Source: CAXKXX01 sp964059975 (GTDB lineage: Bacteria; Pseudomonadota; Gammaproteobacteria; Enterobacterales; Enterobacteriaceae). From it: DNA of 64,000 nucleotides. The notes beneath the pieces were generated by a model. It had not been told where the DNA came from, did no database searches, and saw nothing but the letters and a program-made list of their open reading frames with translations. Below, piece by piece: positions 24,251 to 38,484 of the stretch. Positions within the stretch are counted from its first letter, which is position 1. Every line of letters starts with the position of its first letter. The position numbers and the translations under genes are program-made. The stretch covers positions 28,763-92,762 of the forward strand of contig CAXKXX010000006.1 of assembly GCA_964059975.1 (NCBI GenBank), read 5' to 3'.

Positions 24251-24281
24251 GGGCGCCCAATATCGAGCGCCCCAAGTTTTT
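24251..24281 (+). terminator. Intrinsic terminator of lolCDE
   Basis: GGGCGC (24251-24256) pairs with GCGCCC (24267-24272), followed after CAAG by five T (24277-24281). It is one of the few standard rho-independent terminators in the window. Confidence 0.75.
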
Positions 24282-24642
24282 ATTGAGCATATCAGGTATT
24301 TAAAATACTATAGCTGCTCACCTCGTAATGGGGTGATCTTGATAAAATAAGATCCTGCGTATTTGTCCTCGAGTTACTGATTTTTTATTTACACCATATT
24401 TCTTATTGAGATTTTTAGGGCTCTTACCTTCAATTAATAGCTCGGGAACTAGTGTAACGTGATCGGAGGGGTTAGCTTTCTCCGTTTCATGCAAAATAAT
24501 CCTTCCCCGATCTACTACTCCGCACTAAGTAATTATTCTATGATCGCCGTATTTAGATATATATTGCTCTCTCTAGAGTTTAACTGACTAGAGTCTTATT
24601 AATTTAATAAGATTTTATATTGATCTGTTAATCAGGTGGCAA
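24282..24642. other. Convergent spacer lolE-eno
   Basis: 361 bp. Contains a small hairpin GATCTT/AAGATC (24335-24354) and an AT hairpin TCTTATTAA/TTAATAAGA (24594-24612) that lies 31 bp beyond the eno stop and may be part of its 3' end. No gene. Confidence 0.45.
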
Positions 24643-25947
<1,305 letters not shown>

Positions 25948-26030
25948 TCAGTATAAGTTAAATTAAAATACGAAGTAGATGTTAGCTATTTCTCGCGATT
26001 CGATAACCCCCTTTTTTTGTGCTTATAAAT

Positions 26031-27683
<1,653 letters not shown>

Positions 27684-28066
27684 TTAGGTTTATAGACGAT
27701 AGAAGAATAAATTAACATGGGAAAGTAATATGCCCGAACCTCTTCGCGCTTATAAACGCTCGTTTTACCGCCTATCATCTTTGCCACCCTTAGATGTTTA
27801 TCTCAAAAAGGTTTGTATCTTGTAAGACTAAAAGCTTATTGAATATTAAATTAGTAAGGCTATATCTTTTTATCATTATATAGAAAGAGGCAACTACTTA
27901 ATTGCTGACTTACTCTTATAACCTGTGATAGCTTTCTAGATATTACAAACCGTAAGCTAAAAAAGCTTACCCAATAACTTAATGTTTACCATTTTAATCC
28001 TTTTAAACATTACTACATTGCTTCATAGCAATCAAAATGACTTTCACACTGTCAAAAGTCGGGTTG

Positions 28067-28088
28067 TGCGCAATTAATGCGCAATTAA
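28067..28088. repeat. Exact tandem duplication of an 11-mer
   Basis: TGCGCAATTAA occurs twice in immediate succession. The flanking TTGTGCGCAA/TTAATGCGCAA context is also partly palindromic. Confidence 0.85.
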
Positions 28089-28391
28089 AGAGTCGTATGC
28101 TCTTTCCCTTATTGCTTTACAGGATCAAGTACCATTAACAAAAGTATTGTTAGTATTAAGATCTTGTTTTAGATCTTCATTATTAGGTGGCTGCGCTCTC
28201 TCTGAGGGGCAGCTAAATACTTAGTGGGCTAGTATCAAATGTCCCGACTGCTTTGTGAGCAATAAACTGGGCTATATTTAGGAATGATTCAATACTATTT
28301 AAAATAGTGGGTGAAAATTAATACTAGATGCTTCTGGAATTTCCGATTGACACAGAGTTCTGTTGCTGATAAGTGCTTCATAGACGGTTTT

Positions 28392-28424
28392 GACGCTCTT
28401 TATAAAGAACGCGTCTCTTTTTTG
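28392..28424 (+). terminator. Orphan rho-independent terminator
   Basis: GACGC (28392-28396) pairs with GCGTC (28411-28415) and the loop TCTTTATAAAGA is itself self-complementary. TCTTTTTT follows at 28416-28423. This is a standard intrinsic terminator on the plus strand, yet the nearest plus-strand gene ends more than 4 kb upstream. It suggests a lost gene or an unrecognised small RNA. Confidence 0.6.
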
Positions 28425-28596
28425 ATGTCTACTGTTATCTTTTATAATAACGAATAGAAAGTAGTATTTTTACTATACCTGATTAGAATATTTTAACCGA
28501 AAAGATATTAAATTATTTTACTTTGATTTTAAATCAAGGTCGCCTTTTTATTTTTTATCTAAAATTTTAATTTAGCCATATTACTTATTTGATCTA

Positions 28597-28842
28597 TTAA
28601 CTTATTTTAAAAAAGCGCCTGTAATGTTCTCTGGGCAAGCCGAGGGTTTTTTCTAAAAATAGATAAGCCATTTCGTTCTGGTCCGATCTAGTTCTACATA
28701 TCGTGTTAGATGTATTGCATGCTTTTTTATAAAAATTTCTTTGCCATCGGACATGCTGCATATTTAAAGCTTTACCTAAAAATTCGATACTATCTTGGCT
28801 TGAAGGACAGAGAACTGGGTTAAAATATAACGCAGATTTCAT
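28597..28842 (-). CDS. Hypothetical protein, 81 residues
   Basis: A frame with an ATG start, somewhat basic and aromatic-rich, ending in LGLPREHYRRFFKIS. I recognise no family. It lies downstream of lipA on the same strand, beyond a hairpin that probably ends lipA transcription. In E. coli tatE and crcB would be near; it resembles neither. It may be a chance frame, a remnant, or a small real gene; composition is slightly less AT-rich than the spacer on its left. Confidence 0.2.
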   Translation of the reverse strand: MKSALYFNPVLCPSSQDSIEFLGKALNMQHVRWQRNFYKKACNTSNTICRTRSDQNEMAYLFLEKTLGLPREHYRRFFKIS

Positions 28843-28872
28843 AGACCTAGGTGCTCAATGTAAAACGCTATT

Positions 28873-28972
28873 CTGACATTAGATAATGTGGCGCTAATAC
28901 TGATTCAGATATTTTATATCTGAATCAGTCTATTGACTACACTGACCCGATTATGTTTTTCTCTAATGTCAG
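28873..28972 (-). terminator. Nested inverted repeats 3' of lipA
   Basis: An inner perfect 14-bp stem, ACTGATTCAGATAT (28899-28912) with 28916-28929 and a TTT loop, lies inside an outer 11-bp inverted repeat CTGACATTAGA (28873-28883) with TCTAATGTCAG (28962-28972). The outer arm starts 22 bp after the lipA stop. No clear U-tract; probable 3'-end structure of lipA. Confidence 0.5.
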
Positions 28973-28993
28973 GGTAAAATTTTCTGGATCTTA

Positions 28994-29890
28994 CTACACT
29001 AATAACTCTTTAGATTGTAAATCGGCATGATAAGACGAGCGAACAAGAGGTCCGCAGTAGGCATGAGTGAAACCCATAGACATAGCCTCTTCTTGCATTA
29101 CACTGAATTCTTCCGGACTGATGTAGCGCTGAACCGGAATGTGTTGACGGCTTGGTTGAAGATATTGTCCAAGCGTCAGCATAGTAACCCCGTGGTGAAT
29201 TAGATCACGCATTACTTTAATAATTTCGGTATTAGTTTCTCCTAAACCAAGGATTAGACCAGATTTTGTGGGGATGCTCGGTTTTGCTTTTTTAAAACGC
29301 TCTAGTAGTTTCAGTGATGATATATAGCTGGCACCGGGGCGAACCTGGCGATAAATGCGTGGCACACTCTCTAGGTTGTGGTTAAATACGTCTGGGGGCG
29401 TTTTAATGAGAATCTTTAAAGCACAGTCCATGCGTCCACGAAAATCGGGTACTAACGTTTCGATCTTGATAGAAGGATTTTTAGTACGGATAGTCGTTAT
29501 ACAGTCAGCATAATGTTGAGCGCCCCCATCACGCAGATCGTCGCGATTAGCTGAAGTTATCACCACATAGCGTAAATTCATATCAGAAATAGTATTCGCT
29601 AATTTTTTAGGTTCGTTGATATCGGGAATTAGCGGGCGACCATGGGTCACATCACAAAATGGACAGCGTCGGGTGCAGACGGCACCTAAGATCATAAATG
29701 TTGCCGTCCCTCGATTAAAGCATTCGGGTAGGTTTGGGCAGGAAGCCTCCTCACATATCGAATGTAAACCATGTTTACGCATGGCATCTTTAATACTCTG
29801 AATGCGGGTGAAGTCGGTGACCAGCTTGATTTTTATCCAGTTGGGCTTTTTTAGTAACTCTAACGGCTTAGGCTTTTTTATGGAGATCAT
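28994..29890 (-). CDS. lipA: Lipoyl synthase LipA
   Basis: Radical-SAM enzyme that inserts two sulfurs into protein-bound octanoyl groups to make lipoate for 2-oxo-acid dehydrogenases and glycine cleavage. The radical-SAM CxxxCxxC is in [17 protein letters not shown], the auxiliary cluster cysteines in [12 protein letters not shown], and the C-terminal RSSYHAD with the cluster-ligand serine is kept. 298 residues against 321 in E. coli: about 23 N-terminal residues are missing, ahead of the conserved KPNWIKIKL block, which is a variable part. LipB, its upstream neighbour in E. coli, is not in the window. Confidence 0.96.
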   Translation of the reverse strand: MISIKKPKPLELLKKPNWIKIKLVTDFTRIQSIKDAMRKHGLHSICEEASCPNLPECFNRGTATFMILGAVCTRRCPFCDVTHGRPLIPDINEPKKLANTISDMNLRYVVITSANRDDLRDGGAQHYADCITTIRTKNPSIKIETLVPDFRGRMDCALKILIKTPPDVFNHNLESVPRIYRQVRPGASYISSLKLLERFKKAKPSIPTKSGLILGLGETNTEIIKVMRDLIHHGVTMLTLGQYLQPSRQHIPVQRYISPEEFSVMQEEAMSMGFTHAYCGPLVRSSYHADLQSKELLV

Positions 29891-32660
29891 TGTTATTTTT
29901 TCTTTATTATAGTATTTCCTGACGAATTCTATCTGCGTTCATTTATGCATAATTATATCGGTTCTAGCTATGGTTCTTTTAATTCTATTTGAGTGATTGG
30001 GTTAATGTTAATAAGGTGAGTACTATATAAGAGTTTTGATGGGTCGTATTTCGTATCACATCTTAGGCTTCGAGAATCTTTTTTATTAAAAGACTCTCTA
30101 TTAAAGAACTCACTATGTAAGCGCATTAATAAGCGACTACTTTGTTTTTTATTACCTATACATTCATCTATTACTTCTCGGATGCTGATCATGTTTATTC
30201 ACTTTTATCCTAGAAGAGGATTCGATCTTTTAATCGAACGTTAAATTTTTGCTCATCTTCTTACTACTTCTCAAGAGCATAAAGTAAAGATTTTCTATGA
30301 AACTAGGCGTGGAAGAGATCTTAAAGCAACTTACTATTCTATAATCTAGTATAAAATACTAATGGTAAATAAGCTTCTAGGCAATATTTGATCTGTGCTA
30401 TCTATAAAACTTATTACAGACGTCTTTAATGTCGTGTCGATCCGGTTTGCGAGATGTTGATCAGAAACGATAGCTAACTTGAACATCTTTTATACATCAC
30501 GGAAAGTCATCGGTAATGCTCAATATTTAATTCTACGTGGTTCCTTGTTTGCCATAGATCGGTTTTCGACATCTTGTATAAAGTTTTTCTAATGGTAAGT
30601 GGCGCACTTCAAGGTGCAGGTACGTTAATGAATCTATTTCTCTAATTAGATTATTCCGTATCTATTTTATTTCGATCATACTACTGATCTTTTTTCTTCT
30701 TATTCATAAAACCAACAAATTTTTGAATTTTTCTTTGATGTCATTCATCTCGATAGCTCTCTTCATAGAGAACTATCATCTTACATATACTTTTTAAGTA
30801 TAAATAAATATTATTTAGTTAGGGAATATGAGCATATCAAAACATTATGGTTTAGATGACGAGAATGTATTGCTCTCTATTTATTTTATTCAAAGGTATT
30901 ATAGCTTATCTTATACTGATTGTTGTTAATGTATTAGTTATTATTAACTTATGGATTAGACATCGTATATAAAAATATTATTTTTTAGATCTATGCTATT
31001 GATAATTAGTCTAGTTTATGTTTTTTATAAAAATTCGTACCGTCTATTATAGCCTAATATATTTGAAAATATAGAGAGATGGGAATTAACATGATATAAA
31101 GATTAGAGATATGAATGCTAACACTGGTTTTAATATAATTCTATATTACGGGGTATTTTATGCTGTTTAGTACGCTAATTTTATAAAATTTTTAAAATAT
31201 TTTAAGAGCTAGTTTTATAACATAAAAATAAAAATAAAAATAAAATTTATGGGCTTACTTTGATTAAGGACTAGAATGAATAAAAATTAGTATAATATGC
31301 AATATGTTAATAACATTTAATTAATTAGTTTTTCTTTTTATTAAACTAATTATCTATTTATAAAATCTTGCTATTTTTATGATCATATGGATATAGTTGT
31401 ATTTTTAAAAATTTATTTAATAAATTATTAAAATATTCTAAAAAGTTAATTTATTTAACTTTCATAATAGCGACTCTTATTAAAATTTATTATTCTTATG
31501 ATCATAAATAAATAATTAAAATAAAGAATTTAATTAACTTAACATTTTATATCCGATATAACAAATAGGCCCGAATTAAAAATATAATCTGCTATCCATA
31601 GCACTATATAAAATATTTTATAAATTTAACGGTTTTATCATGAGTAAATTTTTATTAATCCTGAGAAATCAGACTTATAAAAAATAAATGAGATTATAGA
31701 ATATTTGTATTAATCTTCAGTATTAGTATGCCTATAAGATTTAATTTATTTATTTCTAATATTCGTAAACTATTAGAACGAAGCTTAATCTATCATTATA
31801 AAATTTTTTATTGATCATAGTAGATTTTACAGTTAGTTAATATAAATTAAAGTAGTTATGCACTATAAATAAATTATAATGTCCTGACTCTTTTTTATTT
31901 CATTTAAGTATTTCAGTAGAAAATTTATGAAAATATTTTACTATGCTTCGATAAATAAATATTTTTGTAGTTTTATTACTTCGTATCATATACTAATATG
32001 TTAATCCGTATAATAAATATTATGTCGGTTGTCGCAAATTTTTAACCCTTCTTTAGTGTTAAACTAGGTGTTGATGTTGACTTGGACAGTATTGAGAATA
32101 GAATAATGGCATGTAGTATTGGGAAAGCGCTGAAGATTATTTCATCATCTTCTTATTAAATAAATTTAAATAACTTCTAAAGTATAGACCCATATTACTA
32201 GCATCGCAATATAAAATTGGAGATTCATTAGATATATTATAAGCTTTGATGGTTACCTGTATTCGGGAATTAAATGACTGTAAACTTAATAGAGCGTCAT
32301 CGGGGATTAAGAGCTAACTCTTTTGATCAGTACAAATGTCTACCCGTAGTTTCTGTTGTTGACCACAATGGGCTAAAGATCCTTGTATTACAATACATTC
32401 CGTGCGCCATATCAACACAATTTTATAAAATTGTCTATGCCTTTTAAGGTGTAACAAATCGGACTACTATTGTAGTTCTATGATTCATTGTGGCTAGAAT
32501 AATTATATTTTTCCTGGCGCCTTATCTAATTTTCATTACTGACTTTAGATAAAGATTTCACAGTACTTTCTGCTTTTTGGGGCGAAATTAGTGCCTAAAG
32601 AACACAGCACCATCAGAGCTATACCGGCTGAATAGTATTACTTATGCGTTACTCGCTATT
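29891..32660. other. Gene-free spacer lipA-rodA (lipB, ybeD, dacA, rlpA lost)
   Basis: About 2.8 kb. In E. coli lipB, ybeD, dacA and rlpA lie here. I recognise no remnant. A 74-codon minus-strand frame (29968-30192) has no known family. Other features: imperfect hairpin GATAG...CTATC near 30753-30778 and an (ATAAAA)4 simple repeat near 31223-31246. Very AT-rich from 30800 to 32000. Confidence 0.55.
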
Positions 32661-33773
32661 TTATAAAATTTTAGACAACATTTTCCTGTGTGTATGGATT
32701 GACATAATAATTCCGAACCCTGCCATCAAAACAATTAAAGCTGAACCTCCGTAGCTTACTAGAGGGAGAGGCACGCCGACTACGGGTACGATGCCACTGA
32801 CCATACCAATATTGACAAATACATAAACAAAAAGAATAAGCATCAGACTACCGACGATTACTCGACCGAAAGTAGTTTTTGCTCTTGCAGCAATCATCAG
32901 TCCCCGCATAATTAACAATAGGTATAGTATTAGCAGTATTAGTACTCCAATTAATCCGAGCTCCTCAGCTAATACTGCAAAAATAAAGTCAGTGTGGCGC
33001 TCTGGAAGAAATTCCAGCTGTGATTGGGTGCCGTGTAACCAACCCTTTCCTAATACTCCACCAGATCCAATAGCTATTTTCGATTGAATAATATGATAGC
33101 CGGCGCCAAGAGGATCACGTTCTGGATCTAGTAGCATCATGATACGATTGCGCTGATAGTCGTGCATTAAAAAAAACCATAAAACTGGGATAAAACACCC
33201 TAGAAGTAAGCAGGCGATAGTGATTAGCTTCCAGCTTATACCGGATAAGAATAGCACGAACAGGCCAGACGTGGCGATTAGAATTGAGGTACCCAAATCC
33301 GGTTGAGCGCCGACCAGTAAGGCAGGAAAAAAGATCAGACTCAGTGCGATACCGGTATTTGTCAGAGAAGGTGGGCATACATTACGATGCATAAAGCGTG
33401 CTACCATAAGAGGTACGGCAATTTTAGCAACTTCTGAGGGCTGAAAACGTACAAGACCAAGATCTAGCCAACGTTGTGCGCCCTTACTAATTTGACCAAA
33501 AATATCTACTAATACGAGTAGAATCACACAAGTAACATATAAATAAGGCGCCCAATTTTCATACGATCGTGGCTGGATCTGCGCCATCACGCCCAAAATA
33601 ATAAGCCCGATAATGATTTGACTAATCTTGCGTTCTATCATTCCAATATTCTGACCGCTGGCGCTCCACATCACTAGAGTGCTATAAATAAGCAAAGCAA
33701 TGATAAGCAGCAATAACGTAGGATCGATGTGAATTTTAGCCCAGATCGATCTTTTATTCTGACTCAGAATCAT
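32661..33773 (-). CDS. rodA: Rod-shape peptidoglycan glycosyltransferase RodA (MrdB)
   Basis: SEDS-family polymerase that extends glycan strands during cell elongation, working with PBP2. The 370 residues equal the E. coli length, with about ten hydrophobic segments. Conserved SEDS blocks are [53 protein letters not shown] and [13 protein letters not shown] near the C-terminus. Its ATG overlaps the mrdA stop by 4 nt (ATGA), so PBP2 and RodA are coupled. Confidence 0.97.
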   Translation of the reverse strand: MILSQNKRSIWAKIHIDPTLLLLIIALLIYSTLVMWSASGQNIGMIERKISQIIIGLIILGVMAQIQPRSYENWAPYLYVTCVILLVLVDIFGQISKGAQRWLDLGLVRFQPSEVAKIAVPLMVARFMHRNVCPPSLTNTGIALSLIFFPALLVGAQPDLGTSILIATSGLFVLFLSGISWKLITIACLLLGCFIPVLWFFLMHDYQRNRIMMLLDPERDPLGAGYHIIQSKIAIGSGGVLGKGWLHGTQSQLEFLPERHTDFIFAVLAEELGLIGVLILLILYLLLIMRGLMIAARAKTTFGRVIVGSLMLILFVYVFVNIGMVSGIVPVVGVPLPLVSYGGSALIVLMAGFGIIMSIHTHRKMLSKIL

Positions 33774-35680
33774 GCTGTATCTTCCTCATGGTATGTTACC
33801 CTAGTCTGAAGTAAGTCCTCGCTAGACCAATGTGTATTCTTATTACCTAGAAGAATATAATCGAAAATCTGACGAGTAATTGTCCCGATCGCTACGCTAG
33901 TGCCACCATTTTCTAAAATTATAGCGACTGATACCTTAGGATTATTATAGGGCGCAAAGGCGGTCATCAGTTTATGATCACGGAGGTGTTCTGGAAGTTT
34001 ATGTGCGTTGTAGGTTTCGTAACCAAATATTTGTGCTGTACCTGACTTTACGGCCGCTCGGTAAGGTGCATCTGCGAAATAATGACGGGCCGTACCATTC
34101 GGACGATTAGCAACACCATACATGCCATCTTTAACAATTTCCCAAAATCCCGAGTTAATATCATAGATCTTCGTAGTCTCTTTCTGATGAAAAGGCACTA
34201 GCGCACCATTTATTCTAGTACTTTGTAGCAAATGTGGCGTTTTGATATTGCCATCGTTAATTAGAATGTTGAGAGCCTTAGACATTTGGATTGGCGTAGC
34301 CGTCCAGTAGCCTTGACCTATTCCTACTGGAATAGTATCACCCTGATACCAAGGTTTTTTATAGCGCTTGAGTTTCCATTCATAAGTTGGCATTAATCCG
34401 GAGCGTTCTTCGGAAAGATCGATTCCGGTATATTGGCCATAACCGAATTTTCTGAGCCAGCTTGACAAGCGATCGATGCCCATATCATATGCGACTTGAT
34501 AGAAAAAAGTATCTGCGGATTCCTCTAGCGCTTTGGTAACATTCAATTGGCCGTGCCCCCATTTTTTCCAGTCTCGGAATCGTTTTCCTGAACCTGGAAA
34601 CTGCCACCATCCGGGATCGAATATAACTGTATTTTTAGTGATCACGCCAGTAGTGAGTGCTGAAATTGCGATATAGGGCTTAACTGTTGATGCTGGCGGA
34701 TATAATCCTTGAGTAGCGCGATTCATCAAGGGATAGTTTGAATCATTTAGAAGCTTTTGATAATCCTTATGTGAAATCCCATCGACAAATAAGTTTGCAT
34801 CGTAGCTAGGGCTGGAGACCATTGCTAGAATACTACCAGTCTGAGGATCGCTCACCACTACTGCAGCCCGGCTGCCTAGGACTAAATGCGCAATATAGCG
34901 CTGTAGGTCGAGATCCAGCGTTAAGTAAACATCTTGGCCGGCAGAAGGCATCTGCTCGTGTAATTGGCGAATTACCCTGCCACGATTATTGACTTCGACT
35001 TTCTCAAAACCAGTCTTACCGTGTAATGTATTTTCATAGTAGCGTTCAATGCCCACTTTTCCGATATCGTGGGTGTCAGCATAATTAGCCAATTTACCGT
35101 CTTTATGCAACTGAGCAATATCACGATCGTTAATCTTAGATACGTAACCAATAACGTGTGTAAATGCAGAACCATAGGGATAATACCGACGCTGGCAAGC
35201 TTTTACTTCCACGCCATGGAAGCGAAATTGATTGACTGCAAAGCGAGCGAGCTGTACTTCATTCAGTGTTGTTTTCAGAGGAATAGAGACAAAACGTCGT
35301 GAGCGTTTACGTTTTTTTTCAAAATTAGTGATTTCAGCATCTGTTAAATCAATTACCGGGCGTAGCGCTTGTAGCGTGGCTTTTAGGTTATTGACTTTTT
35401 CTGGCATGAGCTGTAGCTGATAAACGGTACGGTTAAGTGCTAACGGAGTGCCATTACGATCATAGATCGCACCACGATTAGGAGTGATAGGTACTAGTTT
35501 AATCCGATTTTCATTAGATCGGGTATGGTAATCTTCATAATGAACAATTTGCAAATGACATAGATTAGTGACTAGGATGGCGCTCAAAACTAAGACAGCC
35601 AAAAACGCGACCAGGGCACGGCGTACAAACAGGGTAGATTCAGCTGTATAGTCATGAAAAGAGTTACGTTTTATTTTCAT
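33770..35680 (-). CDS. mrdA: Penicillin-binding protein 2 MrdA
   Basis: Transpeptidase of the elongasome, anchored by an N-terminal helix ([19 protein letters not shown]). The 636 residues compare with 633 in E. coli. Pedestal region [15 protein letters not shown], active-site SxxK in [15 protein letters not shown] near residue 329, SxN-equivalent SADTFFYQ and KSGTAQ near residue 544 are all present. E. coli has PPGSTVKP; here Gly is replaced by Ala next to the nucleophile. With RodA it indicates the symbiont still builds a rod-type wall. A remnant of rlmH appears just upstream. Confidence 0.97.
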   Translation of the reverse strand: MKIKRNSFHDYTAESTLFVRRALVAFLAVLVLSAILVTNLCHLQIVHYEDYHTRSNENRIKLVPITPNRGAIYDRNGTPLALNRTVYQLQLMPEKVNNLKATLQALRPVIDLTDAEITNFEKKRKRSRRFVSIPLKTTLNEVQLARFAVNQFRFHGVEVKACQRRYYPYGSAFTHVIGYVSKINDRDIAQLHKDGKLANYADTHDIGKVGIERYYENTLHGKTGFEKVEVNNRGRVIRQLHEQMPSAGQDVYLTLDLDLQRYIAHLVLGSRAAVVVSDPQTGSILAMVSSPSYDANLFVDGISHKDYQKLLNDSNYPLMNRATQGLYPPASTVKPYIAISALTTGVITKNTVIFDPGWWQFPGSGKRFRDWKKWGHGQLNVTKALEESADTFFYQVAYDMGIDRLSSWLRKFGYGQYTGIDLSEERSGLMPTYEWKLKRYKKPWYQGDTIPVGIGQGYWTATPIQMSKALNILINDGNIKTPHLLQSTRINGALVPFHQKETTKIYDINSGFWEIVKDGMYGVANRPNGTARHYFADAPYRAAVKSGTAQIFGYETYNAHKLPEHLRDHKLMTAFAPYNNPKVSVAIILENGGTSVAIGTITRQIFDYILLGNKNTHWSSEDLLQTRVTYHEEDTA

Positions 35681-35711
35681 CCCGCTGTTTGCACTTTTTC
35701 ACATTAATAAC

Positions 35712-35869
35712 TGATTTTTCGCAGCGATAAACGTAATGTGTCGTAATAAATATCTTAAATATAGCAGAGATTTCTGCCATAGAACGCCTACTGAGATATT
35801 CGTTGTAGTATCAACAGGGAGAGAGACTAGTGCTATTCTGCCGTATCTTGATGTACGGGAAGCCAGCCC
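35712..35869 (-). pseudogene. rlmH: Probable remnant of rlmH (23S rRNA pseudouridine-1915 methyltransferase)
   Basis: No open gene, but the minus strand in the position of rlmH gives a frame GLASRTSRYGRIALVSLP, then TTTNISVGVLWQKSL. This resembles the C-terminal part of RlmH (E. coli [20 protein letters not shown] then PHPLVRVLVAESL) with the GL to SL spacing almost kept. In the next frame AEISAIFKIFITTHYVYRCE resembles the end AESLYRAWSITTNHPYHRE. Similarity is weak and judged by eye; synteny is the main support. Confidence 0.4.
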
Positions 35870-36208
35870 TTATTAACTAAAAAATCATAGTATTGTGGTA
35901 TTGCTACTATTATGTCTATAGCAATCATCTTATTGTAATACTAAGTTTTAGAGTGTTTCTAATAAGCGCCGTTAATAGCTTTCTTTCTAATATTTAGTAC
36001 GACAAAATTTTGAATTTTTAATTCATCGGCTTTATCGACGACGAAATTTTAGAGCGACTTTACATTGCAATATTTCTTACTCTAAATTGAGTCGCTATCG
36101 GATGGGTTATAGTAGAGTAAAGTGCTCATTTATAGTCCCATAGTAACATGTGAACTAGATTCTAAGCGATACTTGAAAGCAGCGGCAATTGTTATATCGT
36201 AGTTTTCA
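35870..36208. other. Spacer left by lost rsfS and 5' rlmH
   Basis: Together with the putative rlmH remnant this is the 528-bp gap between nadD and mrdA, where E. coli has cobC, rsfS and rlmH. No further coding trace is visible. Confidence 0.45.
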
Positions 36209-36871
36209 CTAACGATATAAACCCTGTAACTCGATATAGCGCCGTACCGCGTGGGGCATGAGATCGTCATAGTTTAGACCCTTATGACGATACTGACGGA
36301 TCGAAGTCGCCGAAATTGCTAATTTAGGCGTATTACCTAGGTAGATATGCCCGTGAGATTGCTGGCTAAGAAGCATAGAGTCTGTGACTTGATGACGAGC
36401 GAGAAGCTTCTGAAGTTGTGGCATACCACTATGATTATCATAGCCTGGACGTGCTAGCACTAGTAAATGACAAAGCTCTAGTAGCGATTGCCAGCGGTGC
36501 CATGTATGTAATTTTAGCAGCGAGTCCTGTCCAATAATAAAGGCCAACGGAGGAGACATGCCACGTTCTGCGCGTACTGACTCTAATATTTCGATAGTAT
36601 AAGATGGCGTAGTGCGATGTAGTTCTCGATCATCAACTATAAATAGAGGCTTTCCGGCCACTGCTAACTCCACCATTTTTAGTCGTTGTTGCGCATTAGC
36701 TTCGGGCTTTGGGCGATGAGGTGGAACATGATTTGGGAGTAAAATGATGCGATTCGGGCTTATTTCTCTAGCTAGTGCTTCAACTGGCCAAAGATGCCCA
36801 TAATGAATGGGATCAAAGGTACCGCCAAACACTGCATGTAGTGCAGTGGTATCTAACAAATTATTATTCAT
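36209..36871 (-). CDS. nadD: Nicotinate-nucleotide adenylyltransferase NadD
   Basis: Forms deamido-NAD from nicotinate mononucleotide and ATP, an essential NAD step. The nucleotidyltransferase signature [12 protein letters not shown] (HxGH) is near residue 15 and ISATSIRQ near residue 190; it ends in the family-typical YIELQGLYR. The ATG at 36871 gives 220 residues (E. coli 213) and overlaps the holA stop by 8 nt; the frame extends five codons further. Gene order leuS-lptE-holA-nadD is as in E. coli. Confidence 0.96.
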   Translation of the reverse strand: MNNNLLDTTALHAVFGGTFDPIHYGHLWPVEALAREISPNRIILLPNHVPPHRPKPEANAQQRLKMVELAVAGKPLFIVDDRELHRTTPSYTIEILESVRAERGMSPPLAFIIGQDSLLKLHTWHRWQSLLELCHLLVLARPGYDNHSGMPQLQKLLARHQVTDSMLLSQQSHGHIYLGNTPKLAISATSIRQYRHKGLNYDDLMPHAVRRYIELQGLYR

Positions 36872-37892
36872 ACATAAAACTCGCAATAGGGGACTTCCCG
36901 CATATGAACATTGATAGTGCCTCTAGCTCTATCCAAACAGACCCACTGCAGTCTTGCTTAAAGCTCAGTTCAATATTCGCTAGCTCTTTTATTGCCTGAT
37001 GCAACTGTTTGTAAGATATCCGACATATTGCTTGGGTCATTAAATTACGGCGATTTTGCCAGACTTTATACTGATCGAAAAGTGTGCGTAGCGGTATTGA
37101 TTCCATGCCACGCTTTAGCGTCATTAGCATCAATAATTCGCGCTGTAAAGTACGCAGTAAGATCGCAAGTTCAACATCCTGTCGCCTCATCTGTTTCAAA
37201 ATATGCCATGCACGTTGAATCTTTCCTTCCAGTAAAGCATTCAGCCAATGGAGTGATGTAAAATGAGCGGAATCGCTAACTGCCTCCTCGACGCGTGGTA
37301 GAGTTAATTTACCATCAGGATAGATTAGAGATAACCTTTCTAGCGTTTGAGATAGTGCTACTAGATTGCCTTCATAGCAGTAACACAGAAGCTGATTAGC
37401 TGCATTCTCTAATACCAAATTCATCAGTTTAGCACGAGCGGAAACCCAGACGGTAAGTTGATTTTGTTTTGGTGATTGACAATTTACATAGATAGTTTTT
37501 GGCGTGAATGCTTTAAACCAAGCGCTCTTTTCCTCTATTTTCGTTAAATGGGAGGCGCGTAATATCAGCAATATATCGTTGTGCAAAATTTTATATAGCT
37601 TAATTAGTTGATCTCCAACCGTCAGCGTTATAGAGTTTTCTGGGAGCATAAGTAGCAATGTTTTTCGTTTGGAAAATAGACTCATCGTCGTACAAATACT
37701 AAATACGGTGTCCCAATCAGTATGGGAGTTAACGGAGATATTGTGGTATTCGCTGAATTGCTGCATTCCGGATTTCCGGATTAAATCTTGACTTTCCTGT
37801 AGCATCAGAAGTTCGTTGCCGCTCAATAAATAACACATAGATAGTTCTTTTTTAAGCTGTGCGGCAAGCTGATCAGGATAAATGCGGATCAT
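36864..37892 (-). CDS. holA: DNA polymerase III delta subunit HolA
   Basis: Clamp-loader subunit that opens the beta clamp. The 342 residues compare with 343 in E. coli. N-terminal [15 protein letters not shown], then [19 protein letters not shown], match the family; the C-terminal domain includes RDRQ-like [22 protein letters not shown]. The start ATG overlaps the lptE stop (ATGA) and lies inside a 22-bp imperfect tandem duplication that placed a second ATG upstream in another frame. Confidence 0.95.
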   Translation of the reverse strand: MIRIYPDQLAAQLKKELSMCYLLSGNELLMLQESQDLIRKSGMQQFSEYHNISVNSHTDWDTVFSICTTMSLFSKRKTLLLMLPENSITLTVGDQLIKLYKILHNDILLILRASHLTKIEEKSAWFKAFTPKTIYVNCQSPKQNQLTVWVSARAKLMNLVLENAANQLLCYCYEGNLVALSQTLERLSLIYPDGKLTLPRVEEAVSDSAHFTSLHWLNALLEGKIQRAWHILKQMRRQDVELAILLRTLQRELLMLMTLKRGMESIPLRTLFDQYKVWQNRRNLMTQAICRISYKQLHQAIKELANIELSFKQDCSGSVWIELEALSMFICGKSPIASFMYE

Positions 37893-37929
37893 TGCACGAC
37901 GTCACTAGGATCATTGTACAACGTCACTG
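37886..37929. repeat. 22-bp imperfect tandem duplication at the lptE/holA junction
   Basis: Units 37886-37907 and 37908-37929 both begin GGATCATTG and share 19 of 22 bases. The duplication covers the last codons of lptE and the holA start codon. Because 22 is not a multiple of three the copies are read in different frames. Confidence 0.8.
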
Positions 37930-38470
37930 TCCGCTTTTCAGGGGCGGGATAATTTAACCTCTGGGTTGCGTCCGTTACTGTATATTGCTTTAGAAGTTTA
38001 CGAACTAATTCTTGTGCAATCCGATCCCGCATTTCCTGACGAATAACTTCCTGCTCGGCATCTTTTGCTAACGCGATGAGCGGGTTATCAAAAAATGACT
38101 GGCATGCCTTTACTAAAAAAGAATGTGGATCATGATTAGGGAATAACATCTGCGCCTGTACCGTAATGATCATTTGGTACTCAGCAGTTTTACCGCTCTG
38201 AAAGATTGAAATGGTATTTTTGCTTTCTTGAGTGGTAACAATGCGCAGAGATGGAACGTTCTTATTATCTCTATCTTCGAGGACGATAATACCATTTAGA
38301 AGTAATTGTTCGCGAATTGCACGCTCAAGTGGTCCATAAGGGTTTGGGCTGTCTAGTATCAGACTTTCGATTGCCCGTGGCACTTGTGTAATGCTACGCA
38401 GATGAAAGCCACAGCCAGAGATAATGAGTACTGTTAGTCCTAGCAGAAACGTCAGAATGCGTTGTCGCAC
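37889..38470 (-). CDS. lptE: LPS-assembly lipoprotein LptE
   Basis: Outer-membrane lipoprotein that plugs LptD and completes LPS delivery to the surface. The 193 residues equal the E. coli length. Signal peptide [20 protein letters not shown] ends with the lipobox ISGC (Cys20), followed by the family start GFHLR. The GTG start at 38470 has AAGGAG six bases upstream, a strong site. The C-terminal tail [12 protein letters not shown] derives from the tandem duplication shared with holA. It lies 14 bp after leuS. With Lnt and LolCDE in this window, lipoprotein maturation is supported. Confidence 0.95.
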   Translation of the reverse strand: MRQRILTFLLGLTVLIISGCGFHLRSITQVPRAIESLILDSPNPYGPLERAIREQLLLNGIIVLEDRDNKNVPSLRIVTTQESKNTISIFQSGKTAEYQMIITVQAQMLFPNHDPHSFLVKACQSFFDNPLIALAKDAEQEVIRQEMRDRIAQELVRKLLKQYTVTDATQRLNYPAPEKRTVTLYNDPSDVVQ

Positions 38471-38484
38471 GATGACTCCTTGTC

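Noticed and set aside
29968..30192. 74-codon minus-strand frame as a relic of lipB
   Set aside because: Its sequence shares no LipB motif and the start resembles lipA only in its first four residues, which is not enough to support a call.
31223..31246. Short direct repeats that might begin a CRISPR array
   Set aside because: It is a simple (ATAAAA)n run without spacers; no cas genes are present anywhere in the window.
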